Notes: generated by a model not told the origin, from the sequence alone. 64,000 bases of DNA from Crossiella equi (GCF_017876755.1 NZ_JAGIOO010000001.1:6557786-6621785), one strand, 5' to 3'; shown: positions 1 to 9,045, counted from the stretch's first letter. Numbers and translations are program-made.

Positions 1-142
1 CGGACGGGCCAGCGCTGAAGCTCGGTCAGTGTCGCGAGCGGCCAGCGCCGCAACCGAGGTGGTGCAGCGCCCGAGCCGGTGCAGACCCGCTCCGACCAGT
101 CAGGAGCTCCGACGGGCTGACTGAATTTTCAGTCCGTTCGGG
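1..142. other. No gene seen at window edge
   Basis: I see no supported coding region here. The stretch lies downstream of the leftward VOC gene and may hold the end of a feature outside the window. It contains a short palindrome at 119-134, listed separately. Confidence 0.4.
119..134 (-). terminator. Short palindrome after the VOC gene
   Basis: GACTGAA and TTCAGTC form a 7-bp inverted repeat separated by 2 nt, starting 8 nt past the VOC stop codon. The short loop makes it a weak terminator; it could equally be a protein-binding site. Confidence 0.3.
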
Positions 143-505
143 TCAGCCGTGGTCGGCGACGCAGAACTCGTTGCCCTCCGGATCGGTCAGCACGGTCCAG
201 CCGAAACCGGGCACCTCGTGCGTGGACCGCACCTGCGCACCCAAGCCGACGAGGCGGTCGATCTCGGCCGGTGACCCGTCGACCAGATCCAGGTGCACGC
301 GGTTCTTGCCCGCGCGCTCCTCCGGCACCCGCTGCAGCCCGAGCGCGGGCGCTCCCGGGCTCGCTGCGAGGATCACGTACTCACCGCCGTGGTCGGCCTG
401 GATCGTGGTGCCGAGCGCGGCGGTCCAGAACCCGGCGAGCGCTCGCGGGTCGGCGCAGTCGATGGTGACCATGCCGATCCGGACCGTGCGCGTCTGCTCA
501 GTCAT
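143..505 (-). CDS. VOC family (glyoxalase-like) protein
   Basis: A 120-residue single-domain protein of the vicinal oxygen chelate superfamily. It starts [11 protein letters not shown], and the fold signature shows as KNRVHLDL near residue 70 and [11 protein letters not shown] near residue 110; the His and Glu there are the usual metal or ligand positions. The family includes glyoxalase I, dioxygenases and drug-binding proteins, and the substrate cannot be told from sequence. A longer in-frame start exists upstream, but the ATG at 505 is preferred because a TAGCGT box sits exactly 7 nt before it and the extra residues are low-complexity. It is divergent from proS with a very short intergenic space. 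Confidence 0.85.
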   Translation of the reverse strand: MTEQTRTVRIGMVTIDCADPRALAGFWTAALGTTIQADHGGEYVILAASPGAPALGLQRVPEERAGKNRVHLDLVDGSPAEIDRLVGLGAQVRSTHEVPGFGWTVLTDPEGNEFCVADHG

Positions 506-513
506 GCCCGGCA

Positions 514-519
514 CGCTAG
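514..519 (-). promoter_or_regulatory. -10 box for the VOC gene (leaderless)
   Basis: TAGCGT on the minus strand, followed by 7 nt and then the ATG. The spacing fits a -10 element with transcription starting at or next to the A of the start codon. Confidence 0.5.
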
Positions 520-572
520 ACCCGACCCCCGACAATCCGCCGCGACCGCGACCGGACCCCAGGAGAACCACC

Positions 573-2321
573 GTGATCACCAGGATGTCATCCCTGTTCC
601 TGCGCACCCTGCGTGAGGACCCGGCGGACGCGGAGGTGCCCAGCCACCGGCTGCTCCTGCGCGCCGGGTACGTCCGCCGCGTGTCCCCGGGTGTGTTCTC
701 CTGGCTGCCGCTGGGCTACCTCGTGCTGCGCAACGTCGAGCGCGTGGTGCGCGAGGAGCTCAACGCCATCGGCGCCCAGGAGGTGCACTTCCCCGCGCTC
801 GTGCCCCGCGAGCTCTACGAGGCCACCGGGCGCGCGGCCGAGTACGGCGACGGCGTCTTCCAGCTCGCCGACCGCAAGGGCGCCGCGCACCTGCTCGCGC
901 CCACCCACGAGGAGCTGTTCACGCTGCTGGTCAAGGGCGAGTACAGCTCCTACAAGGACTACCCGGTCGCGCTGTACCAGATCCAGACCAAGTACCGCGA
1001 CGAGACGCGGCCCCGCGCGGGCCTGCTGCGCGGACGCGAGTTCGTGATGGCCGACTCCTACTCCTTCGACCTGGACGAGGACGGCCTGGCGCGCTCCTAC
1101 GAGCAGCACCGCGAGGCCTTCGCCCGCATCTTCGACCGGCTCGGGCTGCGCTACGTCGTCGTCGCGGCGACCTCCGGTGCCATGGGCGGGTCGGCCTCCG
1201 AGGAGTTCCTGGCCGAGAGCGAGGTCGGTGAGGACACCTACGTGCGCTCGACGGTCTCCGGGTACGCGGCCAACGTCGAGGCCGTCACCACTCCGGTACC
1301 GCCGAACCGCCCGATCGAGGGAATTCCCGCGGCGACCACGCACCACACGCCCGGCACCCCGACCATCCAGACCCTGGTGGACTTCCTCAACCAGGCCGGG
1401 CTGGGCCGCGAGTTCACCGCCGCGGACACGCTCAAGAACGTGATGGTCAAGGTGCGCGCGCCCGGAGCGGCCGAGTGGGAGCTGCTCGCCGTCGGCGTGC
1501 CCGGTGACCGCGAGGTCGACTTCAAGCGCCTGGAGGCCTCGCTCGCCCCGCGCCAGGTCGAGCTGCTCACCGAGGCCGACTTCGCCAACAACCCGTGGCT
1601 GGTCAAGGGTTACATCGGCCCGAAGGCCATCCAGGACAACGGCGTGCGCTACCTCGCCGACCCCCGCGTCGTGCCCGGCACCGCGTGGGTCACCGGCGCG
1701 GACCTGGCCGACCACCACGTCGTCGACCTGGTCGTCGGCCGCGACTTCACCCCCGACGGCACGGTCGAGGCCGCCGAGGTGCGCGAGGGCGACCCGTCGC
1801 CGGACGGCGAGGGCACGCTCGTGGCCGCGCGCGGCATCGAGATCGGCCACATCTTCCAGCTGGGGCGCAAGTACACCGACGCGTTCTCACTCGACGCGCT
1901 CGGCCCGGACGGCAAGCCCGCGCGCATCACCATGGGCTCCTACGGCGTCGGCGTCTCCCGCGTGCTGGCCGTGGTCGCCGAGCAGTACCACGACGACCGC
2001 GGCCTCATCTGGCCCCGCGAGATCTCGCCCGCCGACGTGCACGTGGTCGTCGCGGGCAAGACCGACGAGCTGCGCGCGGGCGGCGAGGAGCTGGCCGCCG
2101 AGCTGTCCGCCCGCGGGCTGCGGGTCCTCCTCGACGACCGGACGGCGTCACCGGGCGTGAAGTTCGCCGACGCTGAGCTCGTCGGGGTGCCCACGATCGT
2201 GGTGGTCGGCCGCGGCCTGGCCAACGGCGTGGTCGAGGTGAAGGACCGGCGCAGCGGGGAGCGCGAGGACGTGTCGCGCGCGGAGGTCGCGGACCTGTTG
2301 GCCGCGCTGCTGGACGGGTGA
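573..2321 (+). CDS. proS: Prolyl-tRNA synthetase (ProRS, bacterial type)
   Basis: Charges tRNA-Pro with proline in the cytoplasm. The 582-residue length matches the bacterial form carrying a YbaK-like editing insertion. Class II core: motif 2 lies around residues 108-165 ([10 protein letters not shown], then the [17 protein letters not shown] stretch). The insertion occupies roughly residues 225-400, motif 3 ([11 protein letters not shown]) is near 455, and an anticodon-binding domain fills the last 100 residues. The GTG at 573 is chosen because AGGAG lies 7 nt upstream at 561-565 and the protein then begins [16 protein letters not shown], the normal N-terminus; the longer upstream reading runs antisense to the VOC gene. 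Sits at the head of the conserved translation block. Confidence 0.97.
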   Translation: MITRMSSLFLRTLREDPADAEVPSHRLLLRAGYVRRVSPGVFSWLPLGYLVLRNVERVVREELNAIGAQEVHFPALVPRELYEATGRAAEYGDGVFQLADRKGAAHLLAPTHEELFTLLVKGEYSSYKDYPVALYQIQTKYRDETRPRAGLLRGREFVMADSYSFDLDEDGLARSYEQHREAFARIFDRLGLRYVVVAATSGAMGGSASEEFLAESEVGEDTYVRSTVSGYAANVEAVTTPVPPNRPIEGIPAATTHHTPGTPTIQTLVDFLNQAGLGREFTAADTLKNVMVKVRAPGAAEWELLAVGVPGDREVDFKRLEASLAPRQVELLTEADFANNPWLVKGYIGPKAIQDNGVRYLADPRVVPGTAWVTGADLADHHVVDLVVGRDFTPDGTVEAAEVREGDPSPDGEGTLVAARGIEIGHIFQLGRKYTDAFSLDALGPDGKPARITMGSYGVGVSRVLAVVAEQYHDDRGLIWPREISPADVHVVVAGKTDELRAGGEELAAELSARGLRVLLDDRTASPGVKFADAELVGVPTIVVVGRGLANGVVEVKDRRSGEREDVSRAEVADLLAALLDG

Positions 2322-2347
2322 CCGCTCGACTGCTCGGGGTGGCTGAA

Positions 2348-2357
2348 TGAACGTTCA
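2348..2357. promoter_or_regulatory. Operator-like palindrome before the GS-like operon
   Basis: TGAACGTTCA is a perfect 10-bp palindrome, 53 nt before the glutamine synthetase-like start. It overlaps a second inverted repeat, CTGAA (2343-2347) with TTCAG (2354-2358). This type of site is often bound by TetR-family repressors. No regulator gene lies adjacent. Confidence 0.4.
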
Positions 2358-2410
2358 GGACGCCGACGGAGCCTGGCGTGACACCGTGGGCAGGGGGTAG
2401 ACCTGCGTAG

Positions 2411-3802
2411 GTGAGCGGATTGCTGCCTGACGCCAACGGCCTGCCCGACGCGAACGGTGTGGACGACCTCGCCGCCCGCCTGCGGGCCGGGGGGATCGAC
2501 CTGGTCGCGGTGTCCTTTGTGGACAACGCGGGCATCGTCCGGGTGAAGACCGTGCCGACGCGGCGGCTGCCCGCCGTCGCGCGGCACGGGGTCGGTGCCT
2601 CGCCCTGCTTCGAGACCTTCACCTGCGATGACCGCCCGCTGGTCGGCCGCTACCTCGGCGGTCCGGACGGCGACCTGCGCCTGGTGCCCGACCTGCACCG
2701 GTTGGTCCCGCTGTCCGCGCAGACCGGCTGGGCACTGGCCCCCGCCACCAAGTACACCCAGGACGGCGAGGTGTTCGAGGCCTGCCAGCGCAGCTTCGCC
2801 GCGCGGCAGGTCGCGGCGGCGGCCGAGCTCGGGCTGCATCTGCGGATGGCGTTCGAGACTGAGTGGCAGGTGGGCCTGCCCGGTACCGGCGAGGAGTTCG
2901 TGCCCGCCTTCGAGGGGCCCGCCTACGGCATGCACCGGCTGGCCGCCGTCGCCGACTACGCGCGCGAGCTCGTGCAGGTGCTCGACCGGCAGGAGCTGGA
3001 GGTCGAGCAGTTCCACCCCGAGTACGCGCTCGGCCAGCTCGAGCTGTCCATCGCGCCGAACGACCCGGTCTGGGCCGCCGACGACGTGTTGCTGGTGCGG
3101 CACACGATCCGCCGGGTCAGCGCCGCGCACGGCTGGCGCGCCAGCTTCGCGCCGACCGCCGTCGCGGGCCGGTCCGGTTCCGGCGCGCACGTGCACCTGT
3201 CCGTGCACGACGAGCAAGGCAACACCTTCGCCGGTGGCCGGGGACGGTACGGACTGCGGCCGGTCGGCGAGGCGTTCCTGGCCGGGGTGCTGCGCGAGCT
3301 GCCCGCGCTGCTCGCCATCGGCGCGGGCAACCCGGCGAGCTTCCTGCGGTTGCAGCCCTCGTTCTGGGCTGGTGCCTGGCAGTGCTGGGGCCGGGAGACC
3401 CGCGAGGCCGCGCTGCGCCTGATCACCCCGTCCGCCGGACAGGGGTCGGAGGCGGCCAACGCCGAGGTGAAGTGCTTCGACGCCACCGGCAACCCGTACC
3501 TGGTGGTGGGCGGCATCCTGGCGGCCGGGCTGGCCGGTGTTCGCGAGGAGCTGACGCTGCCCAGGGAGATCACGGGCGACCCGGTCGCGCTCAGCGAGGA
3601 GCAGCGGGCCGCCTCCGACGTCCGGCGGTTGCCCGAGTCGGTGACCGCGGCCGCCGACGCTCTCGCCGGGTCACCGGTGCTGACCGAGGCGCTGGGCGCG
3701 CCGCTGCACGACGCCATCCTCACCGTGCGCCGGGGCGAGGCCGAGCGCTTCGCCGAGGCGAGCCCGGAGGAGATCGTCACCCGCACGCGCTGGCTGTTCT
3801 GA
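2411..3802 (+). CDS. Glutamine synthetase family protein (FluG C-terminal type)
   Basis: A 463-residue ATP-dependent ligase of the glutamine synthetase superfamily. GS beta-grasp N-domain, then a catalytic domain with SGSGAHVHLS near residue 258 and the long NPASFLRLQP...NAEVK signature around 305-360. It is not the housekeeping GlnA: the nucleotide and adenylylation loops diverge, and it is closest in style to gamma-glutamylation enzymes or FluG. The N-terminus carries a small direct duplication (LPDANG twice), so the exact GTG start is uncertain. AGGGGGT lies about 12 nt upstream. The stop overlaps the next gene as TGATG, so the two are translationally coupled, which implies a joint pathway. 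Substrate unknown; candidates are an amine or an aromatic acid. Confidence 0.85.
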   Translation: MSGLLPDANGLPDANGVDDLAARLRAGGIDLVAVSFVDNAGIVRVKTVPTRRLPAVARHGVGASPCFETFTCDDRPLVGRYLGGPDGDLRLVPDLHRLVPLSAQTGWALAPATKYTQDGEVFEACQRSFAARQVAAAAELGLHLRMAFETEWQVGLPGTGEEFVPAFEGPAYGMHRLAAVADYARELVQVLDRQELEVEQFHPEYALGQLELSIAPNDPVWAADDVLLVRHTIRRVSAAHGWRASFAPTAVAGRSGSGAHVHLSVHDEQGNTFAGGRGRYGLRPVGEAFLAGVLRELPALLAIGAGNPASFLRLQPSFWAGAWQCWGRETREAALRLITPSAGQGSEAANAEVKCFDATGNPYLVVGGILAAGLAGVREELTLPREITGDPVALSEEQRAASDVRRLPESVTAAADALAGSPVLTEALGAPLHDAILTVRRGEAERFAEASPEEIVTRTRWLF

Positions 3803-4935
3803 TGATCACCGACGGGGTGGTGCTGCTGGACCACCACTGCCACGGTGTCGTGCCCGCCGACCTGGACCGGCCCGCCTTTGAGGCCCTGCTCACCGAGGCC
3901 CCGGCCGCGCACCCCGGCCGCAGCGCGTTCGACTCCCTGCTCGGCGCGGCGGTGCTGCGCTGGTGCGCGCCGTTGCTCGACCTGGACCCGCACGCCGAGC
4001 CGGAGCGCTACCTGGAACGCCGCGCCGAGCTCGGCTGGCAGGAGGCCAGCGCCCGGCTGCTGCGTGCGGCCGGGGCCGGCACCTGGCTCGTGGACACTGG
4101 CTTCAGCTCCGTCCCGCTCACCCCACCAGGTGAACTCGCGCGGCTGGGCGGCGGGGTCGCGTACGAGATCCTGCGACTGGAACAGGTCTTCGAGGAGACC
4201 GCGTCCGGCGTGGAGCCGGACGCGCTCGCCGAGACCGTCGAGGCAGCGGTACGCGCCCGCGCGGCGGGGGCGGTCGGCCTGAAGAGCGTCGTCGCCTACC
4301 GGCACGGCCTCGAGCTGCCCCCGGAACCACCGACCCGGGCCAAGTTCGAGCGCGCGGCGGTGGCGTGGACACGTGCGGGCGGCGGGCGGCTGGCCGACCC
4401 GGTGCTGCTGGGCTGGCTGGTGCACCTCGGGCTGCGCGTGGGCGCGGAGCTCGGACTGCCGCTGCAGCTGCACACCGGGTTCGGCGACCCTGATCTGCGC
4501 CTGCACCGCGCCGACCCGCTGCTGCTCGCCGATTTCCTCGCCGCCACCCGGCACGGCGGCGGCACCGTGATGCTGCTGCACTGCTGGCCCTACCACCGCA
4601 ACGCGGGCTTCCTCGCGCACGTGTACCCGCAGGTCCGCGCTGATGTCGGCCTGGCCGTGCCGTACGTGGGGGAGCGCGCCCACGAGGTGCTGGCCGAGCT
4701 GTTGGAGCTCGCCCCGTTCGGGTCGGTCTGCTACTCCTCCGACGGCTACGGCCTGCCCGAGTTGCTCTTCCTCGGCGCCCGGCTGTGGCGGCGCGGGCTC
4801 GGCCGCCTGGTCGACACCTGGCTCGCCGACGACGTGCTGCCGGTGCGCACCGCCGAGCGTTTGGTCCAAGGAATCGCCGGGGACAATGCGGCGAAGGTCT
4901 ACATACATCTGCGCCCGAACGGAGCAACGCATTAG
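3802..4935 (+). CDS. Amidohydrolase family protein (FluG N-terminal type)
   Basis: A 377-residue TIM-barrel metal hydrolase of the amidohydrolase superfamily. Metal-binding signatures in order: DHHCHG near residue 12 (H-x-H), QLHTGFGD around 222, LLHCWPYHRNAG around 256 and SSDGYGLPELLFLGA around 313. The start ATG shares a nucleotide with the stop of the glutamine synthetase-like gene, giving tight coupling. In fungal FluG an amidohydrolase domain of this kind is fused in front of a GS domain; here the same pair is split and in the reverse order. Likely acts on the product or precursor of the coupled ligase. The true substrate is unknown. Confidence 0.82.
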   Translation: MITDGVVLLDHHCHGVVPADLDRPAFEALLTEAPAAHPGRSAFDSLLGAAVLRWCAPLLDLDPHAEPERYLERRAELGWQEASARLLRAAGAGTWLVDTGFSSVPLTPPGELARLGGGVAYEILRLEQVFEETASGVEPDALAETVEAAVRARAAGAVGLKSVVAYRHGLELPPEPPTRAKFERAAVAWTRAGGGRLADPVLLGWLVHLGLRVGAELGLPLQLHTGFGDPDLRLHRADPLLLADFLAATRHGGGTVMLLHCWPYHRNAGFLAHVYPQVRADVGLAVPYVGERAHEVLAELLELAPFGSVCYSSDGYGLPELLFLGARLWRRGLGRLVDTWLADDVLPVRTAERLVQGIAGDNAAKVYIHLRPNGATH

Positions 4936-4946
4936 GCAGATCCGCC
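4930..4946 (+). promoter_or_regulatory. Element shared with the second S15 gene (copy 1)
   Basis: CATTAGGCAGATCCGCC ends 80 nt before the first S15 peptidase start and spans the amidohydrolase stop codon. The same 17-mer with one change recurs at 7038-7054 before the paralogue. It may be a promoter element (TAGGCA resembles a -10) or an operator. Confidence 0.45.
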
Positions 4947-4970
4947 CACGACGTTTATGTATCTGTTGAA

Positions 4971-4990
4971 ACGGACCTCCTTTAGTCCGT
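4971..4990. other. Small hairpin in the S15 leader
   Basis: ACGGAC and GTCCGT pair as a 6-bp stem with an 8-nt loop, inside an AT-richer pocket between the amidohydrolase and the first S15 gene. It could be a weak terminator or a leader structure. Confidence 0.3.
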
Positions 4991-5026
4991 ACCTGCGCCT
5001 TCCGCGGTGCTTGTGTGCTGATCTGC

Positions 5027-6901
5027 ATGCGCCCTGCACGCACGTCATTGACCCTGCTCACCGCGGTGACCGCCGCGGTGGCGGGCAGCCTGGCCGTCCT
5101 GCCGGCCACCGCCCTCGCGGCCCCGACGCTGTCGGTGGTCGCCAACGAGACCCAGCCGATCTACTCCCACGCCGAAGCCATCCGCGAGACCGTCTACATC
5201 GAGTCGAAGATCGACAGCGACAAGGACGGCCAGCTCGACCGCATCGCGGCCGACGTCATGCGTCCCAAGGAGACCAACACCGGCCTGAAGTCGCCGGTGG
5301 TCATGGAGGCCAGCCCGTACTACCGGGGCACCACCGCGCGTGAGCGCGCCGTGGACTCCGGCAGGCAGATCCCAGGCCAGGCGCCGCGCGGCTTCGGCCG
5401 CTGGTACGACGAGTTCTTCGTGCCGCGCGGCTACGCCGTGGTCGAGGTCGAGATGCAGGGCACCTCCCGGTCGGCGGGCTGTCCCACCACCGGCGGCAAG
5501 GAGGACACCGCCTCGATCGTGGCCTCGATCGACTGGCTCAACGGCCGCGCGAAGGCCTTCTACGCCGACGGCAAGCCCGCCGAGGCGAGCTGGAGCACCG
5601 GCGCGGTCGGCATGCTCGGCGTCTCCTACAACGGCACCCTGCCCAACGCGGTGGCCGCCGAGGGCACCCCGGGGCTGAAGACGATCGTGCCGATCGCGGC
5701 GATCTCCAGCTGGTATGGCTACACGCGCGACCAGGGCATCGGCTACAGCACCGGCTGGGACCGGCGCTACCCCGAGTACCTGGCCAACTACGTCATCAGC
5801 GCCGACGCCCGCACCAAGTGCGCCGCGCACGTCAAGGCGCTCGGTGACAACGCGGGTGACGACACCTTCGACTACACGCCGTTCTGGCAGGAGCGCGACT
5901 ACCGCCCGAAGGCCGCCAACATCAAGGCCTCGGTGTTCGTCGTGCACGGCCAGGAGGACTGGAACGTCAAGCCCGGCCACTACTCCAAGCTCTGGTACGA
6001 GCTGGTCAAGAACAACACCCCGCGCAAGATCTGGCTGCACCGCGGCGCGCACCTGGACCCGGTCAGCGTGCGGCAGGCCGAGTGGCAGCGCGTGATGCAC
6101 AAGTGGATGGACCACTGGCTGGTCGGCGTGCAGAACGGGATCATGGACGAGCCGCAGGCCGACATCCAGCGCCCCAACGGCACCTGGGTGACCGCGTCCA
6201 CCTGGCCGCAGGCGGGCACCGCGAACGCCAAGCTGCACTTCGGCCCCGCCACCCCCGGCGCGGTCGGCTCGCTGAAGAGCACCGCGTCCACCGGCACGCA
6301 GTCCTTCACCAACAACAGCAGCCAGACCGAGACCACCGCGGTGTCCACTCCGGAGACCGCCAAGCCCAACCGCCTGGCGTTCCTGACCGACGCGCTGGCC
6401 AAGGACACGACGCTGTCCGGTACCACCAAGCTCGACGTCACCATCACCCCGGACAGCGCCAGCACCCCGCTGACCGCCGTGCTGGTCGACTACGGTCCGG
6501 CCACGACGACCACCCTGTCGGACAAGACTCCGGAGCAGCTCATCACCGAGTCGTGTGACGCGGCTGATCTCGCCGCCCGCACCGGCTGCGCCGCGCCGCT
6601 GGCGGAAACCCAGGCGGCGGTCACCTACACGGTGGTCACCAAGGGCTCGATCGACGTGAAGAACCACGCGTCGCTCCAGCAGGGCACCGCGCTCACCCCC
6701 GGCCAGTCCTACCGCGTGCGCTTCGAGCTGCACCCGAAGGACTACGTGTTCCCGGCCGGGCACCGCATCGGTGTGGCGCTGGTGACCAACCTCAGCAGCT
6801 ACGTCTCGGTGGACGCCGCCGCGCGCGGGGTCCGCGTGGACCTGGCGAACAGCAGCATCGACCTGCCGCTCGTCGGCGGCGGCAAGGCCCTCGAAGGGTA
6901 A
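5027..6901 (+). CDS. Secreted Xaa-Pro dipeptidyl-peptidase, S15 family (copy 1)
   Basis: An exported serine peptidase of 624 residues. It has a signal peptide (MRPARTSLTLL..., hydrophobic core to about residue 30, cleavage near ALAA), an alpha/beta-hydrolase catalytic domain and a C-terminal jelly-roll domain (about 400-624) of the PepX type. Visible triad: Ser200 in GVSYNG, Asp311 in HGQEDW and His342 in GAHLDP. It should remove X-Pro dipeptides from peptides outside the cell. A GTG 12 nt upstream is possible, but the ATG gives a normal signal peptide. Compared with its tandem paralogue it has an extra segment of about 30 residues around 490-530 containing two Cys residues. Confidence 0.9.
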   Translation: MRPARTSLTLLTAVTAAVAGSLAVLPATALAAPTLSVVANETQPIYSHAEAIRETVYIESKIDSDKDGQLDRIAADVMRPKETNTGLKSPVVMEASPYYRGTTARERAVDSGRQIPGQAPRGFGRWYDEFFVPRGYAVVEVEMQGTSRSAGCPTTGGKEDTASIVASIDWLNGRAKAFYADGKPAEASWSTGAVGMLGVSYNGTLPNAVAAEGTPGLKTIVPIAAISSWYGYTRDQGIGYSTGWDRRYPEYLANYVISADARTKCAAHVKALGDNAGDDTFDYTPFWQERDYRPKAANIKASVFVVHGQEDWNVKPGHYSKLWYELVKNNTPRKIWLHRGAHLDPVSVRQAEWQRVMHKWMDHWLVGVQNGIMDEPQADIQRPNGTWVTASTWPQAGTANAKLHFGPATPGAVGSLKSTASTGTQSFTNNSSQTETTAVSTPETAKPNRLAFLTDALAKDTTLSGTTKLDVTITPDSASTPLTAVLVDYGPATTTTLSDKTPEQLITESCDAADLAARTGCAAPLAETQAAVTYTVVTKGSIDVKNHASLQQGTALTPGQSYRVRFELHPKDYVFPAGHRIGVALVTNLSSYVSVDAAARGVRVDLANSSIDLPLVGGGKALEG

Positions 6902-6930
6902 GCACCGCGGTACTACAGCGCACCTGACGA

Positions 6931-6971
6931 CCGGGTGGTTCCCTCACGTGTCCGGCGAGGGAACCACCCGG
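6931..6971. terminator. Terminator between the S15 paralogues
   Basis: A perfect 15-bp stem (CCGGGTGGTTCCCTC at 6931-6945 with its complement at 6957-6971) and an 11-nt loop, 29 nt after the first S15 stop. No T-run follows, as is common in actinobacteria. Confidence 0.85.
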
Positions 6972-7037
6972 CGTCCTATTCGGGTTCAAACGAATTCGAT
7001 ACGGGTATTAGCCCAGGTAGAGGCGATGGGATTGGGC

Positions 7038-7054
7038 CATTAGGCTGATCCGCC
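7038..7054 (+). promoter_or_regulatory. Element shared with the first S15 gene (copy 2)
   Basis: CATTAGGCTGATCCGCC, differing at one base from the copy at 4930-4946 and lying 69 nt before the second S15 start. TAGGCT within it fits the TANNNT -10 consensus, so it may be the promoter that was duplicated with the gene. Confidence 0.45.
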
Positions 7055-7123
7055 GGGCTGTCTCGTCCTGTGTGCTGTCAACGGTCGCGACTCGGTGAGG
7101 CAGGCGCGGCCGGAGGAGGCTTC

Positions 7124-8893
7124 ATGGAACACGCGCGCAAACCAGTCGCGCTGCTCGCCGGGCTGGTGGCCGTCGTCACCGGGTCGGCGCTGGTCCTTCC
7201 GCTGTCCGCCGCGGCGGCGCCGCAAGGGCCCGTGGTGGGCAACGAGACCAAGCCCATCTACTCGCACGCCGAGGCCGTGCGGGAGACCGTCTACATCGAG
7301 TCCCAGATCGACAGTGACTCGGACGGCAAGCTCGACCGGATCGCCGCGGACGTGATGCGTCCCAAGGAGACCAACTCCGGGCTGAAGGTCCCGATCGTGA
7401 TGGAGGCCAGCCCCTACTACCAGCTGGCCCCGCTGGTCTCCCGGGACCGCACGCAGCGGCAGATCCCGATGCTGCCGAAGGACTTCCGCCGCTGGTACGA
7501 CGAGTTCTTCGTGCCGCGCGGCTACGCCGTGGTCGAGGTCGAGATGCAGGGCACCGCCCGCTCCGACGGCTGCCCCACCACCGGCGGCAAGGAGGACACC
7601 AAGTCCATCGCCGCCTCCATCGACTGGCTCAACGGCCGCGCGAAGGCCTTCTACGCCGACGGCAAGCCCGCCGTGGCGAGCTGGAGCACCGGTGCCGTGG
7701 GCATGCTCGGCGGCTCCTACAACGGCACGCTGCCGACCGCGGTGGCCTCGACCGGCATCAAGGGTCTGAAGACCATCGTGCCCATGTCGGCGATCTCCAG
7801 CTGGTACGACTACACGCGTGACCAGGGCATCGGCTACAGCGACGGCTGGGACGAGCGCTACGCGCAGTGGCTCGCCGAGTACGTGGCCAGCCCCGCCGCG
7901 CGCGAGCGCTGTGTCGCGCAGCTGAAGGCGCTGGGCGACAACTCCGGCGACGACACCTTCAACTACACGCCGTTCTGGCGCGAGCGCGACTACAAGCCGG
8001 ACGTGGACAAGATCCGCGCTTCGGTGTTCGTGGTGCACGGCCAGGAGGACTGGAACGTCAAGCCGGCCCACTACTCCAAGCTGTGGGACCTGCTCGCGGA
8101 GAACCACATCCCGCGCAAGCTGTGGCTGCTGCGCGGTGGGCACATCGACCCGAACGGCGTGCGCCAGGCCGAGTGGCAGGCAGTGATGCACCGGTGGATG
8201 GACCACTGGCTGTACGGGCTCAAGAACGGCGTGATGCAGGAGCCGATCGCCGACATCCAGCGCCCGGACGGCAACTGGGAGACCCAGACCAGCTGGCCGG
8301 ACCGCAAGGCCGAGGACACCCGCCTGTTCTTCGGCCCGGCCGCCAACGGCGTCGCGGGCACGCTGAAGTCCCTGCCGAGCTGGCCCGCCACCGAGCAGAC
8401 CTTCACCGACGCGCCGAACCAGACCGAGACCGAGGCGATCAGCGGCCCGGAGGCGGCGAAGGCCAACCGCCTCGCCTACCTGACCCCGGAGCTGAAGCAG
8501 CCGACCCGGATCTCCGGCACCGGCGAGGTCACCGTCCGCGTCACCCCGCAGACCACCAGCACCCCGCTGACCGGTCTTCTGATCGACTACGGCCCGGCCA
8601 GCGACCCGAACTTCAAGCCGGTCGTGGTCACCCGCGGCGCGATCGACGTGAAGAACAACCTGTCCCTGACCTTCGAGCGCGACCTGAAGCCCGGCCAGGG
8701 CTACTACGTCCGCTGGAAGCTGCACCCCAAGGACTACATCTTCGCGGCCGGGCACCGCATCGGCCTGGTCGTGGTCGCCAACGACGCGAGCTACGTCCGC
8801 ATCGACCCGAAGGCGGGCAAGAACACCCTGTCCCTGCTCACCAGCCACCTGCAGCTGCCCGTCGTGGGCGGCCGCAAGGTGCTCGGCTTCTGA
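7124..8893 (+). CDS. Secreted Xaa-Pro dipeptidyl-peptidase, S15 family (copy 2)
   Basis: A 589-residue exported peptidase, paralogous to the gene just upstream; long stretches match almost exactly (for example GCPTTGGKEDT and HGQEDWNVKP). Signal peptide MEHARKPVALLAGL to about residue 32, S15 catalytic domain with Ser198 in GGSYNG, Asp309 in QEDW and His340 in GGHIDP, then the PepX-C domain. The ATG at 7124 is chosen because GGAGGAGG precedes it at 7112-7119; an in-frame start at 7070 would disrupt the signal peptide. It lacks the 30-residue Cys-containing insert of copy 1. Has its own terminators on both sides, so it is probably transcribed alone. Confidence 0.9.
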   Translation: MEHARKPVALLAGLVAVVTGSALVLPLSAAAAPQGPVVGNETKPIYSHAEAVRETVYIESQIDSDSDGKLDRIAADVMRPKETNSGLKVPIVMEASPYYQLAPLVSRDRTQRQIPMLPKDFRRWYDEFFVPRGYAVVEVEMQGTARSDGCPTTGGKEDTKSIAASIDWLNGRAKAFYADGKPAVASWSTGAVGMLGGSYNGTLPTAVASTGIKGLKTIVPMSAISSWYDYTRDQGIGYSDGWDERYAQWLAEYVASPAARERCVAQLKALGDNSGDDTFNYTPFWRERDYKPDVDKIRASVFVVHGQEDWNVKPAHYSKLWDLLAENHIPRKLWLLRGGHIDPNGVRQAEWQAVMHRWMDHWLYGLKNGVMQEPIADIQRPDGNWETQTSWPDRKAEDTRLFFGPAANGVAGTLKSLPSWPATEQTFTDAPNQTETEAISGPEAAKANRLAYLTPELKQPTRISGTGEVTVRVTPQTTSTPLTGLLIDYGPASDPNFKPVVVTRGAIDVKNNLSLTFERDLKPGQGYYVRWKLHPKDYIFAAGHRIGLVVVANDASYVRIDPKAGKNTLSLLTSHLQLPVVGGRKVLGF

Positions 8894-8944
8894 TCGGTGC
8901 TTACCGGCTGAGCGGTGGGCAACCGCCCGGCCACTGAACACCAC

Positions 8945-8980
8945 GGCAACGCCCCGGCGGGACACCGTCGGGGCGTTGCC
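8945..8980. terminator. Terminator after S15 copy 2
   Basis: A 12-bp perfect stem (GGCAACGCCCCG at 8945-8956 with 8969-8980) and a 12-nt loop, 51 nt past the stop. Confidence 0.85.
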
Positions 8981-9045
8981 ATGTGTTGCGCGTGTCGCAC
9001 GTGGACGGTGTGGAGTGGACCGGCAGCCCGCAGCCGCGCGGCTAC

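Noticed and set aside
588-1850. A 420-codon open frame antisense to proS
   Set aside because: Shadow of proS with no family features.
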